Positions 1-10,434 of a stretch of 64,000 nucleotides of DNA are shown here, piece by piece (position 1 is the stretch's first letter; every line of letters begins with the position of its first letter). Where the stretch lies: positions 14,674,623-14,738,622 of the forward strand of contig NC_063053.1 of the NCBI RefSeq assembly GCF_018812025.1. The letters are read 5' to 3'. The position numbers were made by a program, and so were the translations under genes. This DNA comes from Megalobrama amblycephala. Lineage: Eukaryota > Chordata > Actinopteri > Cypriniformes > Xenocyprididae. The notes under the pieces are model-generated. The model saw nothing but the letters and a program-made list of their open reading frames with translations, had not been told where the DNA came from and searched no databases.

Positions 1-47
1 AGAAGAGTGGCTTCTCTGATTTAAGACAGTTCATGGATGAATATGTT
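1..47 (+). CDS. pik3ap1: pik3ap1 exon (partial, 5' cut by window edge)
   Basis: Read from position 3 the frame gives KSGFSDLRQFMDEYV, then a GTGAGT donor at 48. This matches the end of the ankyrin/helical segment of BCAP, where I recall a very similar FIEEYVE sequence. The exon ends in phase 0 and joins the exon at 347, whose first residues ETVDLVK continue the conserved EYVETVD stretch. The start of the exon is outside the window. Confidence 0.8.
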
Positions 48-346
48 GTGAGTTCATTGCGTAAATGTTCTTGATGATTTTTGCAACTGAGTGTAGTGAA
101 TAGAGCCAGCCATCATTTCCTGAAATGCTGTGGGCACACATAGATTTATTAATACATGTGAAACTAAATATGATATGGGCAGTTTCATTGTGCAGAACAT
201 TGGTAATGCAAATGCAATGATGTTATTTAGGCTCTGTTAATGATCAGCGCACATTTGTACAGCAGTATTTCTTATTGCCTTCATTTCAGTACAGCAGTGG
301 TGCTAGTTATTTCTGTAAACATTCTTTATTTCATAAAACCAAACAG

Positions 347-506
347 GAGACGGTAGATTTAGTGAAGATCCACATGGAGGAATCTCAGAACAACCCTGGC
401 AATGAAGATATCTATGAGGATATGTTGACAGCTTCCCAAAATTTCATCACAAATTTCGACAATGAGGACATTTACGAGTCTATGATGAAACTAAATCCTG
501 AAATAG
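347..506 (+). CDS. pik3ap1: pik3ap1 exon with YEDM and YESM PI3K-docking motifs
   Basis: Encodes ETVDLVKIHMEESQ followed by two acidic tyrosine motifs, NEDIYEDM and NEDIYESM. Both are YxxM sites, the consensus bound by the SH2 domains of PI3K p85 once phosphorylated. The acceptor is the AG at 345-346. Another AG at 288-289 has a better pyrimidine tract and would add 19 residues in frame, but the protein alignment (EYV joined to ETVD) favours 347. The donor is GTTAGT at 507; the exon ends in phase 1. Confidence 0.88.
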
Positions 507-649
507 GTTAGTATATGGCATTTTCTTTAAAAACTCTGAATTCTTAATGAATGAAGTAGAAGCATTTCTATTATTTTTTAGTGGTATATTTTTTTACTAT
601 GGCTAACCTATACATTTTATGAAAATTAGGTTACAAATGTAAACATTAA

Positions 650-934
650 AGGGATAGTTCACCCAAAAATGAAAATTCTGTCATCATTTACTCATGCTCA
701 TCTCCAAACCTGTTTGAATTTCTTTTTATCTGTTAAACACTAAATAAGATATTTTGAAGAATGTTGGTAACCAGACGGTTGACAGATGGAAGTCAATGGC
801 TACCGTCAACTGTTTGGTTACCAACATTCTTCAAAATATCTTATTTTGTGTTCAACAGAAGAAAACTCATACAGGTTTGGATATGAGGGTGAGTAAATGA
901 TGACAGAATTTTCATTTTGGGTTGAACTATCCCT
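650..934. repeat. TTAA-flanked inverted-repeat element (MITE)
   Basis: A near-palindromic 285-bp element beginning AGGGATAGTTCACCCAAAAA and ending with its reverse complement (GAACTATCCCT), flanked on both sides by TTAA (646-649 and 935-938). The two halves fold back on each other around 780-810. It sits in an intron of pik3ap1. This is a common non-autonomous DNA element type in cyprinid genomes; TTAA target sites are typical of piggyBac-like elements, but no transposase is present here. Confidence 0.85.
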
Positions 935-1009
935 TTAAAAGACATGTTTTATTGCCCTATTGCCAGATATGTTTTGTAAAATATGTATACAAAATCTATG
1001 TTTCTACAG

Positions 1010-1075
1010 ATGATGACTTGGAAAGTGATTTGGAGGTCTCTAGCACGGAGACAATGCTGAGAAAGTTTTTTGAAG
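1010..1075 (+). CDS. pik3ap1: pik3ap1 exon
   Basis: A 66-nt exon between a CAG acceptor (ending 1009) and a GTACAT donor. It encodes DDLESDLEVSSTETMLRKFFEG and enters and leaves in phase 1. The MLRKFFEG end corresponds to the conserved IRKFLEG segment of BCAP that lies between the YxxM cluster and the next tyrosine motifs. Confidence 0.88.
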
Positions 1076-1503
1076 GTACATCAATGAGAAACGATGGGCA
1101 TAAAATAACAGTTATTTGTGTGACTTTTGACTAATGTGGCTTTTGTCACTTTTTTTTCCCTATGTGATAACAACACCCTTCAGCTGTCTGTCTTTACGTC
1201 TGAAAACATATTATTTGGAAATATCACCAAACGTACAACATTTTTGTAAAGGCTTGCAATGTTATCCTCATATTTGCAATGCAACACACATGGAAATAGA
1301 TAAATTAGCTAAGCCCGCTTATCTTATTCTGCTAGTATGTATATTTGAACCTGCGATCTCTGCTACAGGATGTAGCATGTTTGCATACTGTGAAAACAGA
1401 GCAGCTTGTTAATATATGGTGTTTATAAAAACGTAAGCTAGTATACAAGCGTTGTATATTTTGCAGTTGTCAAATAATATGAACTCTCATGGTTTTCGTT
1501 TAG

Positions 1504-1779
1504 CACAACCTGACAAGCGTTTACAACCCTTGCAACATGATTCAACCAATGGTGGATTCCCTGACATGGATGATGAAGACTATCATGACATGGGCATTAA
1601 TGCGGAAATCTATGGTGATGTAGAAGAGGAGGACCCGTATAACCCGTGCTGCCCTGAGCAAATTTATGACACAGTAGAGGAACATTCCAGCCCTGAAGTG
1701 ATCAACCGCCCACCTGCACCGATTCCACGACCAGCCAACCTGCCAGAGCCTGAAGAGAACACAACCTACATTTCCAAAG
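1504..1779 (+). CDS. pik3ap1: pik3ap1 exon with acidic tyrosine motifs and proline patch
   Basis: Starts after CGTTTAG and ends before GTGTGA at 1780, phase 1 on both sides. It encodes an acidic region with several tyrosines (DEDYHDM, AEIYGDV, EQIYDTVEEH) and a proline-rich RPPAPIPRPANLPEPEE stretch. YHDM is a further YxxM site. The order of motifs fits the middle of BCAP, where proline motifs may bind SH3 domains. Confidence 0.9.
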
Positions 1780-1798
1780 GTGTGAACCAAAAGTTATG

Positions 1799-1914
1799 AA
1801 CATTCTTCAAAATATCTTCTTTTGTGTTCAGCAGAAGAAACAAATGCATACATACAGGTTTGGAATGCATAAGGATGACGCAGTTTTCATTTTTGAGTGA
1901 ACTATACCTTTAAC
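1799..1914. repeat. Truncated TTAA-type MITE (one arm)
   Basis: Carries only the right half of the element seen at 650-934: an ACATTCTTCAAAATATCTT segment, then TTTTCATTTTTGAGTGAACT and a degenerate terminus. No matching left arm is present. It lies directly after the exon ending at 1779. Confidence 0.6.
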
Positions 1915-1967
1915 GCATATCTTAACAGTCCCATTAGAACGTCAGTTTAATTTGACCTGTTTTACAG

Positions 1968-2030
1968 TGTTTTGTCTCAAGGAACCTGTATACTCACTCA
2001 GCCAACGGCCAGAAAGGGATTCCTCTTTAG
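1968..2030 (+). CDS. pik3ap1: pik3ap1 exon
   Basis: A 63-nt exon after TTTTACAG, with donor GTACAG at 2031, phase 1 on both sides. It encodes VFCLKEPVYSLSQRPERDSS, a linker between the tyrosine-rich exon and the conserved DPFAGM block. Sequence conservation with other vertebrates looks low here, so the call rests on phase agreement and splice signals. Confidence 0.72.
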   Translation, partial: CFVSRNLYTHSANGQKGIPL

Positions 2031-2145
2031 GTACAGAGTGACAGTGTCTTTCTTTAGCCTAATTGCGAACCATTGGTATATATGTACAGAATATGGATAC
2101 ATTAAATTGAAATTATTGCCATTCTCAAATTATCCATTCTTACAG

Positions 2146-2348
2146 CACCTGTACGGCTGGTGAGAGACAGAAACATGAGCAGTCACCATGACCCCTTTGC
2201 AGGCATGAAGACACCTGGACAGAGGCAGCTCATCTCTCTGCAGGAGAGGGTGAAGGTGGGAGAGCTGACTGTGGAAGAGGCAGTGCAGGAGTTCAAGGCT
2301 TGGCAGTTTGATCAAGATAAAAGATGGCGCTCTCTCCGCTTTCAGCAA
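2146..2348 (+). CDS. pik3ap1: pik3ap1 exon, most conserved block (DPFAGMKTPGQRQL)
   Basis: Encodes APVRLVRDRNMSSHHDPFAGMKTP and continues through GQRQLISLQERVKVGELTVEEA to SLRFQQ. It is nearly colinear with human BCAP as I remember it and is the strongest single piece of evidence for the gene. The segment is predicted to be helical, a likely coiled coil together with the next exon. Acceptor TTACAG ends at 2145; donor is a consensus GTAAGT at 2349; phase 1 in, phase 0 out. Confidence 0.96.
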
Positions 2349-2442
2349 GTAAGTTCCGCCATGATAATTGTCAGAACTGAATGTTAACAAATGAAATTAG
2401 CATCTCTGAGGATTCTGTAACCACCTCTCCATTTACTTCAAG

Positions 2443-2503
2443 GAAAATTTACAGAGATTAAGAGACAGCATCACCCGACGCTGTAGAGGCAAAGGGAATG
2501 CTG
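2443..2503 (+). CDS. pik3ap1: pik3ap1 exon (ENLQRLRDSITRR)
   Basis: A 61-nt exon continuing the helix: ENLQRLRDSITRRCRGKGNA. It starts after an unusual CTTCAAG acceptor, but the join FRFQQ-ENLQRLRDSITRR reproduces the conserved protein exactly. Donor GTAAGG at 2504; phase 0 in, phase 1 out. The basic RRCRGKG end matches the basic stretch in BCAP. Confidence 0.94.
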
Positions 2504-2912
2504 GTAAGGAAACACCTTTCATTCCACGATATACTTACAAGTGGTTAAAATGGCATGCTATTAGAGTGTACAAGAAAAGTTTCAGTAGTCGTTAAAACTA
2601 ATGATCTGTGGAAAGTGTAAAAGAGTTTCACGCCCCATCAGTCCAATGTTGTATGAAAGTCACTGATAATAATAATGCAAATAATACTGCAAAAGAGAGA
2701 ATTTATTTGTTCATTAATTTTGTTATATTTAAATATATTTTATAAATTAAATCTATTTTAAATATAAATATATTTTATAAATAAAATATTTTTGTTTCTG
2801 GCACATGAAAAATAATACATTTATGGTGGGGCCATTTAAAGGTATTGTTACATTTTATGACATTTAGCATGAAACAACTTTTTTTTTTTTCTTCTTCTTT
2901 TTTTTTCATTAG

Positions 2913-3080
2913 AGCTTATGATTACAGCACCAATGCAAACAAACGTTCAGTGGGGTTCTCAAATGAACGTGAATTGCTCAGTGTACGAACCCACACCTCG
3001 TTCGATTGCCCAACCCCCTCCTGTTAGTAGACCGCTGCAGAGAGGAAGCTGGCAGACAGGAAGCACCTCCAGCACTTCTA
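2913..3080 (+). CDS. pik3ap1: pik3ap1 exon, Ser/Pro-rich
   Basis: Preceded by a long pyrimidine tract (2880-2910) and ATTAG. In phase 1 it reads ELMITAPMQTNVQWGSQMNV, then SVYEPTPRSIAQPPPVSRPL and GSWQTGSTSSTSS. The DW/SWxTxSTSST motif near the end matches the equivalent region of human BCAP. Donor GTATGT at 3081. An open frame starting at 2845 overlaps it in the wrong frame. Confidence 0.88.
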
Positions 3081-3561
3081 GTATGTAAAAAAAAAAATAA
3101 CTTCTTTAATCTCATGCAATAACATCTTCTGAAAAAAATACTGACTGAAATAGATTAACCCTGCTCCACAGCTCTTTCAAAACATTTATTTTGGTAGGAT
3201 GTTTTTTTTTTTTTTTTTGTAGAAAGTTTTAAAAGGTGCTCAAAGGTTCCATGGTACTACCATGTTTTTTGGACATGTACCATCAGTGCAATGGTATTTT
3301 TAAAAATGTGTTGGAGTGTGATACCATGGTACATTAATTTCAGTACCATAGTGTATATATGAAAATGTTATTGTATTACCATCTCAAAAGTTCATTGTGC
3401 TAAGGAAATGCCAAAGTACGTTTTTGGGAAATGTTAGCTTCTTAAAACTTAAACAGTCTTTTTGGGGTGAGCCCACCCCACTGAACTGAAGTAGTCATTG
3501 AACTATGTTTACTAGTATGGTGTGTTTCAACAATGAAATTGTAAATGTTTGACTTGTGCAG

Positions 3562-3632
3562 GTAGTAGCAGTCACAGATTGAGCATTCAGAGCACTGTCA
3601 GCAACAGCAGTGGGATGGATGGTGAATGTGAG
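3562..3632 (+). CDS. pik3ap1: pik3ap1 exon, Ser-rich
   Basis: Encodes SSSHRLSIQSTVSNSSGMDG followed by ECE, matching the RSLLSVSSGMEGD-type segment of BCAP. Acceptor TTGTGCAG (ends 3561), donor GTCAGT at 3633; phase 1 in, phase 0 out. Confidence 0.87.
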
Positions 3633-5183
3633 GTCAGTTTTCTTCCTTTAATCATTTATTAATTTGCATTATAATGATAGTTTGATGCTTTGCAAGTACA
3701 TGTCAACTTATTTTACTAACCCCAAACCAATGTTCCCTCTAATTTTTTTTCTCGCTGAGCAAAACTTTTCTCTGTTGAGCGCACATTTTGGCCACCTGAG
3801 CAAAAACATACTTTATATCAGACTTGTACAATGAACGTAAACACACACACACAAAAAATGGTTTTATCATGCAACTGTAACATCTAACTTTAATGTGCCG
3901 TTTCTATTTTATTTGATCCTTGATGTAACTTAGTGATTTATTAAATAATATGTTTGAAAACAAGCAGTTCAGTCACTAAATTAAGCACATTTTAGGTTAC
4001 TTGAGATTTTTTCACATTGCTGTATTAACTGTACCAGTCTTTACCAAGAAAATCTATTAAAAAATAATTTCTGTCCTCCTGCAGGACAGTTCAATTCTTT
4101 ATAATATAATATGAGCAGTTACAATGGTTTGGGGCAACCATAATGTGTTTTGTTGTTGAGTGTTTTGTACAGTCAATTATGAGCAACAGACAGTGTTAAA
4201 CCATCAAAATTACATGTTTATTGCTAATGAATTTCTCAGATTTGATATATCAGGAGGTTAAGATTTTTCGAGGCAAAGAGCCCTAAACAATCCCCTTGTG
4301 AGATCAATTTTTTTAATAAATATACAGTATTATCAGTTTAAATGTTTCCATTTGTTTTAATATATTACATAGTGAAAACAAACTGAAGCATTTAAACTGA
4401 TAGCTAAATATTTTTAAAGAAAAGTGAACGTTAACACTTTTATAGTTATCTAAACATCCCTGAAACCCACAGCACCACCACACACAAAAATCTGTTTAAA
4501 CGGAGGTATATCACTGATGTATTTTCAGTTTGCAAGTTACACCTGTGGTGGGTGTGTGATTGTAAATGTCTCAGAGTTTTGTTAGCATTCTGTGCCCATC
4601 ATCCGTTATTTCCACCACTTTTCATTAAAACATGACGTTTAATTTCACATGTCTTCTCGTTTCGCGTTGCCCCTCTAGGTATTTAGTCCGCAAACTTACC
4701 GCGACTGATTTGGCTCAGGGCCAGCCAGCTCACACGAGCTCAATCGTTCTCTTTCTATGAAACCTGTAAACCGCATTCACCGGTTCCAACTCTATAGCGA
4801 CAATAACTCTGTAGCGGTTGTCCAGAGCACTGCAACTATTTCTCATTTAAACTACTACAATCATTTTCATGTCGGAAATCACGTGACGCAGGGTAAAGTT
4901 AGTTCCGCTATGCGTCTACGGCTATTAGATTGATATGCTCTTTTCTCAAATATCGCTTCTTACCTTTTCTGTTTTGTCTGTTTTCCAAGTCGTTTTTGTA
5001 TAATCTACAAAGAAATTATTTTCTACTGGTTTGTAGCTTGTACGGCCGCTCAGACCGTTGCTCGAATTTACCGGCAGGTGGATTTATATTACCAGCTGTC
5101 ATACAGTAAAGGCTACGCAGCTCATTCAGCAATTTCCCCGATCGTATTAAGTACCACGAACATTATTTATATAATTTATTCAT

Positions 5184-5314
5184 AAAAAAAAAAAAAAAAC
5201 TCCCAATATATACTTTAATGGGGCATGTAAAATCGAGATACATAATATTGAAAAAAAAAAAAAAAAACTCCCAATATATACTTTAATGGGGGATATAAAA
5301 TATACATAATATTG
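5184..5314. repeat. Two-copy tandem repeat with poly-A heads
   Basis: Two near-identical units, 5184-5250 and 5251-5314. Each has a run of 16-17 A followed by CTCCCAATATATACTTTAAT and ending in ATACATAATATTG. The small number of differences implies a recent duplication. Confidence 0.85.
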
Positions 5315-6139
5315 TCGTGAGTTTAATGTTTTAAAAAATATATAGCATGTAATCTCATATGGCATCACATCCCACATTCAAGCATATGTTATAACTAATC
5401 CTGATCGATTAAAATGATTAAACTAAGACATAATTAATTTCCAACACCACACTGTACAACTATCAGTCTTTGCATTAATGTTGCAATAATACTGCGCATA
5501 ATACACACTTTAAGATGATGACGACAGGAAAATGAGTGAGAGACTGAAGTGTTTATATCCAGAAATATCAGGGTGCGAGCGGTCCAAGATCAGAGGATCT
5601 TGCATGATAAGGGAGCTTCCAGCTGATAATTTCCCCAGCACGTCGCTAAAAGCACTCTATACATCCCAATGTGCATACTATACTATACTATACTTACTAT
5701 TACACATAGACTACTATTTAGGATGGATAGTATGCACTTTGAGACGCAGGCACTGTCTTTACAGCACATGGAGTGCGATAATGCACAGCCGCACCAAACA
5801 GACACGGAGAATATAACAAGTTTAACCGCCATCACTTCAAATTATTTATTAAATTTAGCTCTTAATGAGAGCTCTGTAGTCTCACCAATAATTCACCAAG
5901 AACGTTCAAACATTTTCATGACATTTAATTCGTAAAACGACTTTGATTCCCGAGCTGGTTCTGATCGAGGCTATCTATCTATCACTGTAACCGGAAAAAC
6001 TTTTACACTGCGTGGATCGTTCCGGAAGCCCCAAACAGTCTACTAATACTCAGCTAATACTCTAATGAGAGTTAGTCGACATGTAAATGCAACGTTACTT
6101 ATAGTCAACAGACTGTCTAAAGGGAACCATCAAAATAAA

Positions 6140-6930
6140 TTGTAACCAAGATTTCTATTTCAAATAAATGCTGCTCTTTTTATAACTTTCTATTCATCAA
6201 AGAATCTTGAAAACAGTGTCACGGTTTCTACAAAAATATTAAGCAGAACGACTGTTTTCAACATTGATATTAAGAAGAAATGTGACCCTGGACCACAAAA
6301 CCAGTCATATAGGTCAATTTTTTTTAAATTGAGATTTATACATCATCTGAAAGGTGAATAAATAAGCTTTCCGTTGATGTATGGTTTGTTAGGATAGGAC
6401 CAAGATACAACTATGTGAAAATCTTGAATCTGAGGATGTGAAAAAATCAAAATGTTGAGAAAATTGTCTTTAAAATTGTCCAAATGAAGTCCTTAGCAAT
6501 GTATATCTACTCACAAAAATAATTTACAGTAGAAAATTTACAAAATATCCTCATGGAACATGATCTTTACTTAATATTCTAATGATTTTTGGCATAAAAG
6601 AAAAATCGAAAATTTTGACCCATACAATGATTTGTTGGCTGTTGCTCCAAATTTGCTCCCGACTTATGACTGGTTTTGTGGTCCAGGGTCACAAATGTTT
6701 CTTGAGCACCAAAATCAGAATATTACAATGATTTACGAAGCATAATGTGACACTGAGACTGCCGGAATAAATTACATTTTAAGAAATACAAGAAAATTAT
6801 TTTAAACTGTTGTGATATTACTGTTTTAACTGTATTTTTGATCAAATAAATGCAGCTTTGGTGAGCTAGAAACTTCTTTCACAAAAATGAAAAAAAATTA
6901 CAGACCTCAAACTTTTGAATTGTAATACAT
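6140..6930. repeat. Inverted-repeat MITE (TTCAAAAGTTTG family), interrupted
   Basis: Degenerate copy of the element family also seen at 19985, 33740, 38046 and 62171. Recognisable parts include CACGGTTTCTACAAAAATAT, TGTTTCTTGAGCACCAAAAT, ATGTGACACTGAGACTG and a terminal CAAACTTTTGAA. It is split by the insertion at 6282-6692: the halves AAGAAAT and AAATGTTTCTTGAG join cleanly when the insert is removed. Confidence 0.7.
6282..6692. repeat. GTGACCCTGG inverted-repeat element, nested, AAAT duplication
   Basis: Ends are GTGACCCTGGACCACAAAAC and its reverse complement GTTTTGTGGTCCAGGGTCAC. AAAT is present on both sides (6278-6281 and 6693-6696), consistent with a 4-bp target-site duplication. It is inserted in the older repeat at 6140-6930. 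I know this family as a very common non-autonomous element of cyprinids; no coding capacity is seen. Confidence 0.85.
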
Positions 6931-7097
6931 TGTAATGTTAAAATGTCCTGGTTTAAAATTAAAAAAGTGTTTAGATTGTGTAGTAGAGATTTTGCATAAG
7001 AATATTTTATTTAAATGAAAATAATAGAACCATGTAAGAAATTATTACACCTTAATTTTTTTTTTAATGTTCATATGTCTTTACTTTCATGATTAAG

Positions 7098-7198
7098 GAG
7101 CCTCCGGACATTCCGCTTCCTCCACGGCCTCTCCGGCCTGTAGTGAACACTCCACCAGTACTCCCTCCACCCCGGATCCCACCACGTGTAACGGAGAG
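7098..7198 (+). CDS. pik3ap1: pik3ap1 exon, proline-rich
   Basis: Encodes EPPDIPLPPRPLRPVVNTPP and VLPPPRIPPRVTER, with several PxxPxR-type SH3 ligand motifs. Acceptor ATTAAG (ends 7097), donor GTACGT at 7199; phase 0 in, phase 2 out. The proline-rich tail with PPRVPPR motifs is characteristic of the BCAP C-terminus. The acceptor pyrimidine tract is modest, but the frame continues correctly into the last exon. Confidence 0.88.
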
Positions 7199-8298
7199 GT
7201 ACGTGTTTAAAATGCCTTCCACAATACCAGGTAAAACCGACTGCGTTTTGATCAGAAAAGACAGGCGTGAGACAGGGATGTTTTCTATCACAGATCTATT
7301 GTGAAATACATTTGAAACTCTAAGTAAAAAATAAATTTAACACAGAGTTATTTTACACAGCGAGACTGGAAGGTGCACAGAGAGAACATGTACATATTAG
7401 GTTTGTGGCTTCAGCTAGTTTTATTTTCGAAAAGTTTCACTGCAAAAATGTACCAGATGACTGGATAAAAGTTTGTAGGTGAAGCAAAGGTGGTTCATGT
7501 ATGAAACTCTACGCCTCCCCATGTGACAAACCACAGCATCAATCGCAAAACTCTCTTAACCACAGTGCCGGAGTTTGTGAAGCTTAACTTTCCATCAGTA
7601 ATGTTATCATATGTAGAAGTTTGTATCAACCTTTAAATCTTGTAAAGATGGGAGTGTGGGTTTAGAATGCACTACTTCTTCACCAGCTAGTATACACAAA
7701 CACCAGATCGTGTCAGAGAGAGGCTGAAGAACATCTGCACTCTGACGTGGGCTTCACATATCCTCTGCTAATTCTCAACTTATGGGCACTATGTTAAATT
7801 TGGAAAAAAATTAGAGAGGTGTGCACATCCGACCCAAATTAAGAACTAGATTTGCATTTTTCTGGAACAAAATGCCAGTGTTTGCAAATCAGCAAACATT
7901 CATACAAAAACATTTTCGGTTTCATGTCATTTTTTTAATTTCCACTTAATTTCAGCTGTCAGCACATAGTCATTGCGCAATTTAAGGCAGCTATAAATGG
8001 TGAAATATACAGTATGCATTTTTCATGAGCATTAAACAAATCTTACAGACATCAAACAGTAGTGTGGAACAGTTTAGACTTTACTGTTTAATATCAAGGG
8101 TTTGTAGTTTAGGAAAAAATAAAATGTTTAAGCAGTATCAATACAATGATGCCTTACAAACACTGTAAAAACACTTTTGGTGCAATAGCATGAGTATGTA
8201 GATATTTAGTTTAACAGCTCTAAGCATTTCCCTAGCTGGTTTGTTTCGGAGCTCAGTGTGAAAATTATTCATTTTAAATTGAACCTGCTCTCTTTTAG

Positions 8299-8404
8299 GA
8301 ATTCAGAGGTACTAAATGAGCGATATGTAGCGAGTCCATCCCGTCCTGTTTCTCAGGCGCAAAGGCCCATTCCACCTCCACCTATACCGAGACGGACATG
8401 GTGA
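8299..8404 (+). CDS. pik3ap1: pik3ap1 last coding exon and stop
   Basis: After CTCTTTTAG, phase 2, it reads RNSEVLNERYVASPSRPVSQ then AQRPIPPPPIPRRTW and a TGA at 8402-8404. The proline-rich end PPPPIPRR corresponds to the PPPPVPPRGR terminus of human BCAP. This closes the open reading frame. Confidence 0.92.
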
Positions 8405-9260
8405 TGGTCTGCTTCAACGTGGCTGGCTTTCATTCTGTTTGACTGTGCACTTTTCTTGTTGAGCCTTTGAGATCTATAAATCTCTTCAAGATGGAGCAAA
8501 AGATATTGGCTGTGTCTGAAACGGAAGACAGCTGCTAAGCAGTCCTGTCAGTCAGTGATCTTACAGAGGTTTGTATGAAGGCATCTCTTAAGGAAGATGG
8601 TTTGCCATTTAGCCTATATTATTTTTACCAACTTCTAAATCTGCACAGAATTGTGCAGCATATGCTGCAGAAATAAATCTATGCTCAAACTATCCAGGTA
8701 GCACACTGAATAATATCTAAACATCAGATTCAGAAGTCTTGAAGCTATCTTACCTTTCATTTACTGCCTGTGAATACAGTAATTTTAAGTTCCTGTCACA
8801 GCTAATGGATCAGTAATCCTGCATTCTTTGCATTTGAATTGATCTAGACTCAACTTGCTGTGCAATCTATCACCTTAATTTATAGGTTTTTAATATAAAA
8901 TCTTCAGCTGAAGATATGAAATGTTAGAAGGGTCTTCTGAGTGCCATTAGTTATAGCAAATAACAAGCTCAAGAACTTCCCTACTTTTTTAATTAGAACT
9001 TTTTTTTCTATTTAAAACTGCAATATAGTTTGTGTTGGCTGTGATCCGTGCACATGAGATTTAAAGTAGCATATTTTTCTGTATTTTCAAAATATTTATT
9101 CACTTTTCACTGCTGGCTATAATGTATATCACCCAAAGAGAAGCAGAAAAATGGAAACAGTGTATTTAAGTGTGAATGCACAGTGTGAAGAAGGCAGAGA
9201 TGTGTTTTGTATATGTGTGTTTATATGTGTGACAATATTGATTAAAGTCGCAATGAAACG
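8405..9260 (+). other. pik3ap1: pik3ap1 3' UTR (inferred)
   Basis: Non-coding sequence after the stop, without obvious repeats. Possible polyadenylation signals are AATAAA at 8672-8677 and ATTAAA at 9241-9246. The second is the last before the intergenic repeats and would give a UTR of about 860 nt. The exact end cannot be fixed from sequence. Confidence 0.6.
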
Positions 9261-9683
9261 GAAGTAACGAAACATATTTTCTTGCATATTAAATTATTAT
9301 TGTGGTGTACAGTAATGTAATGGGTTATTGAAAAAGAAAAAATGTAGGGTGGGAGATTTGCACTTAAACGTGGAGGCAGATGAGTGTGCGCTTGCATATA
9401 CTACATTCACGCCATGTCACAATTATTGGAATTACAAGATGACAACCCATGATGTTCTACTTGGAGCTGGCAACATCAATAGCAATATGAATCTGCAGTG
9501 GTCATGTGGTACAAAGTCGGAGCTCTCCGAAAATTCAGAGTTTACAAGTTGTAATTACGAGTTCTACAAGGATATGAATGCTTTTTACAAGTTGGAAACT
9601 CATAATTGGTAATTACAAATATGCCATGAATGTGGTTGTTGAAGAGGAACACGGTGTTGAAGAAGATTAAATGTAGGATTTAA

Positions 9684-9697
9684 TATATATGTATGTA

Positions 9698-9768
<71 letters not shown>
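9684..9768. repeat. TG/TA microsatellite
   Basis: TATG repeats pass into (TG)n and then a long (TA)n tract; the TA part is self-complementary. Confidence 0.95.
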
Positions 9769-9771
<3 letters not shown>

Positions 9772-9884
9772 TGGAGTGGAGAATGAATGAACTTAAACTT
9801 TTAAAAGTTTAAGTTCATAAAAAGATTGATATAACAAAAAATAAAAATAATAATAAATAAATGTTGATAATACTGTAGATCAGA

Positions 9885-10045
9885 GGTTAGCACCTCAGGC
9901 CATCAAGGTCCTCTTTCCTGCAGTTTAGCTCCAACCCTAATCAAACACACCTGAATAAAGTTATAGGCAGGTGAGTTTGATCAGGGTTGGAGTTAAACGC
10001 TACAGGAAAGTGGACCTCGAGGACCAGAGTTAAGAACCCCTGCTA
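9885..10045. repeat. Short inverted-repeat element
   Basis: Left arm contains CTCCAACCCTAATCAAAC and CTGCAGTTTAGC; the right arm carries the complementary GTTTGATCAGGGTTGGAG and a matching flank ending AAGAACCCCTGC. The 160-bp palindrome resembles a widespread fish MITE with AACCCCTG ends. Confidence 0.75.
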
Positions 10046-10131
10046 GCTCCATATACAAGGTTCCATTGGTAAACACTGGCCTCTAGCGGAGGTGTTTGGC
10101 AAGTGCACATATTACCTGCTGAGAGTAAGTA

Positions 10132-10347
10132 TTTAGGGAGTAACGATTCACTCGTTTTTTCGATACATTGATAAATCCTGACGATGATTTCGGTCAATAA
10201 TCGATTTAAAATGCTAAGGATCGAAAGAATAGCGATTCTAAGTTTTAAAATAAGCATTAAATTACTATGCGCAAATTAATGGAGATGTTGTATGGCGTCG
10301 TTCGCGCCATCACAGCTCCTTCACAGATATGCGCTGTACTCTACCGC

Positions 10348-10434
<87 letters not shown>

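Larger units (their letters stand above)
3633..7097 (+). other. pik3ap1 intron, repeat-derived
   Basis: The longest pik3ap1 intron in the window. It contains a relatively GC-rich unassigned stretch (about 4660-5110), a small poly-A tandem duplication (5184-5314), a stretch with TATACTATACTATAC runs (about 5670-5740), and a nested pair of inverted-repeat elements (6140-6930). The segment at about 3725-5110 looks like a degraded transposon, but I could not define its ends. No exon-like segment with agreeing phase was found. Confidence 0.6.
1..9260 (+). other. pik3ap1: pik3ap1 (BCAP) gene, 3' half
   Basis: Overview of the first gene. Eleven exons in consistent phase encode the C-terminal half of phosphoinositide-3-kinase adaptor protein 1 (BCAP), a cytoplasmic adaptor whose phosphorylated YxxM tyrosines recruit the p85 subunit of PI3K downstream of B-cell and Toll-like receptors. 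The identity rests on a contiguous conserved core (DPFAGMKTPGQRQL, FRFQQENLQRLRDSITRR), YEDM and YESM motifs and a proline-rich C-terminus, all in the order I recall for human BCAP. The 5' half (TIR-like, DBB and most of the ankyrin region) lies left of the window. Coding ends at 8404; the UTR probably reaches about 9260. Confidence 0.93.

Noticed and set aside
290..346. Alternative acceptor at 289 extending the first YxxM exon
   Set aside because: Adds 19 unfamiliar residues between EYV and ETVD, which are contiguous in BCAP; possible minor variant only.
5532..5935. Two overlapping + frames of 88-94 codons in a pik3ap1 intron
   Set aside because: No domain, no phase-compatible splice sites, and simple TATAC repeats inside; likely repeat DNA.
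9328..9612. 94-codon frame downstream of pik3ap1
   Set aside because: Internal repeats of AATTACRAG type and lack of homology suggest transposon-derived sequence rather than a gene.
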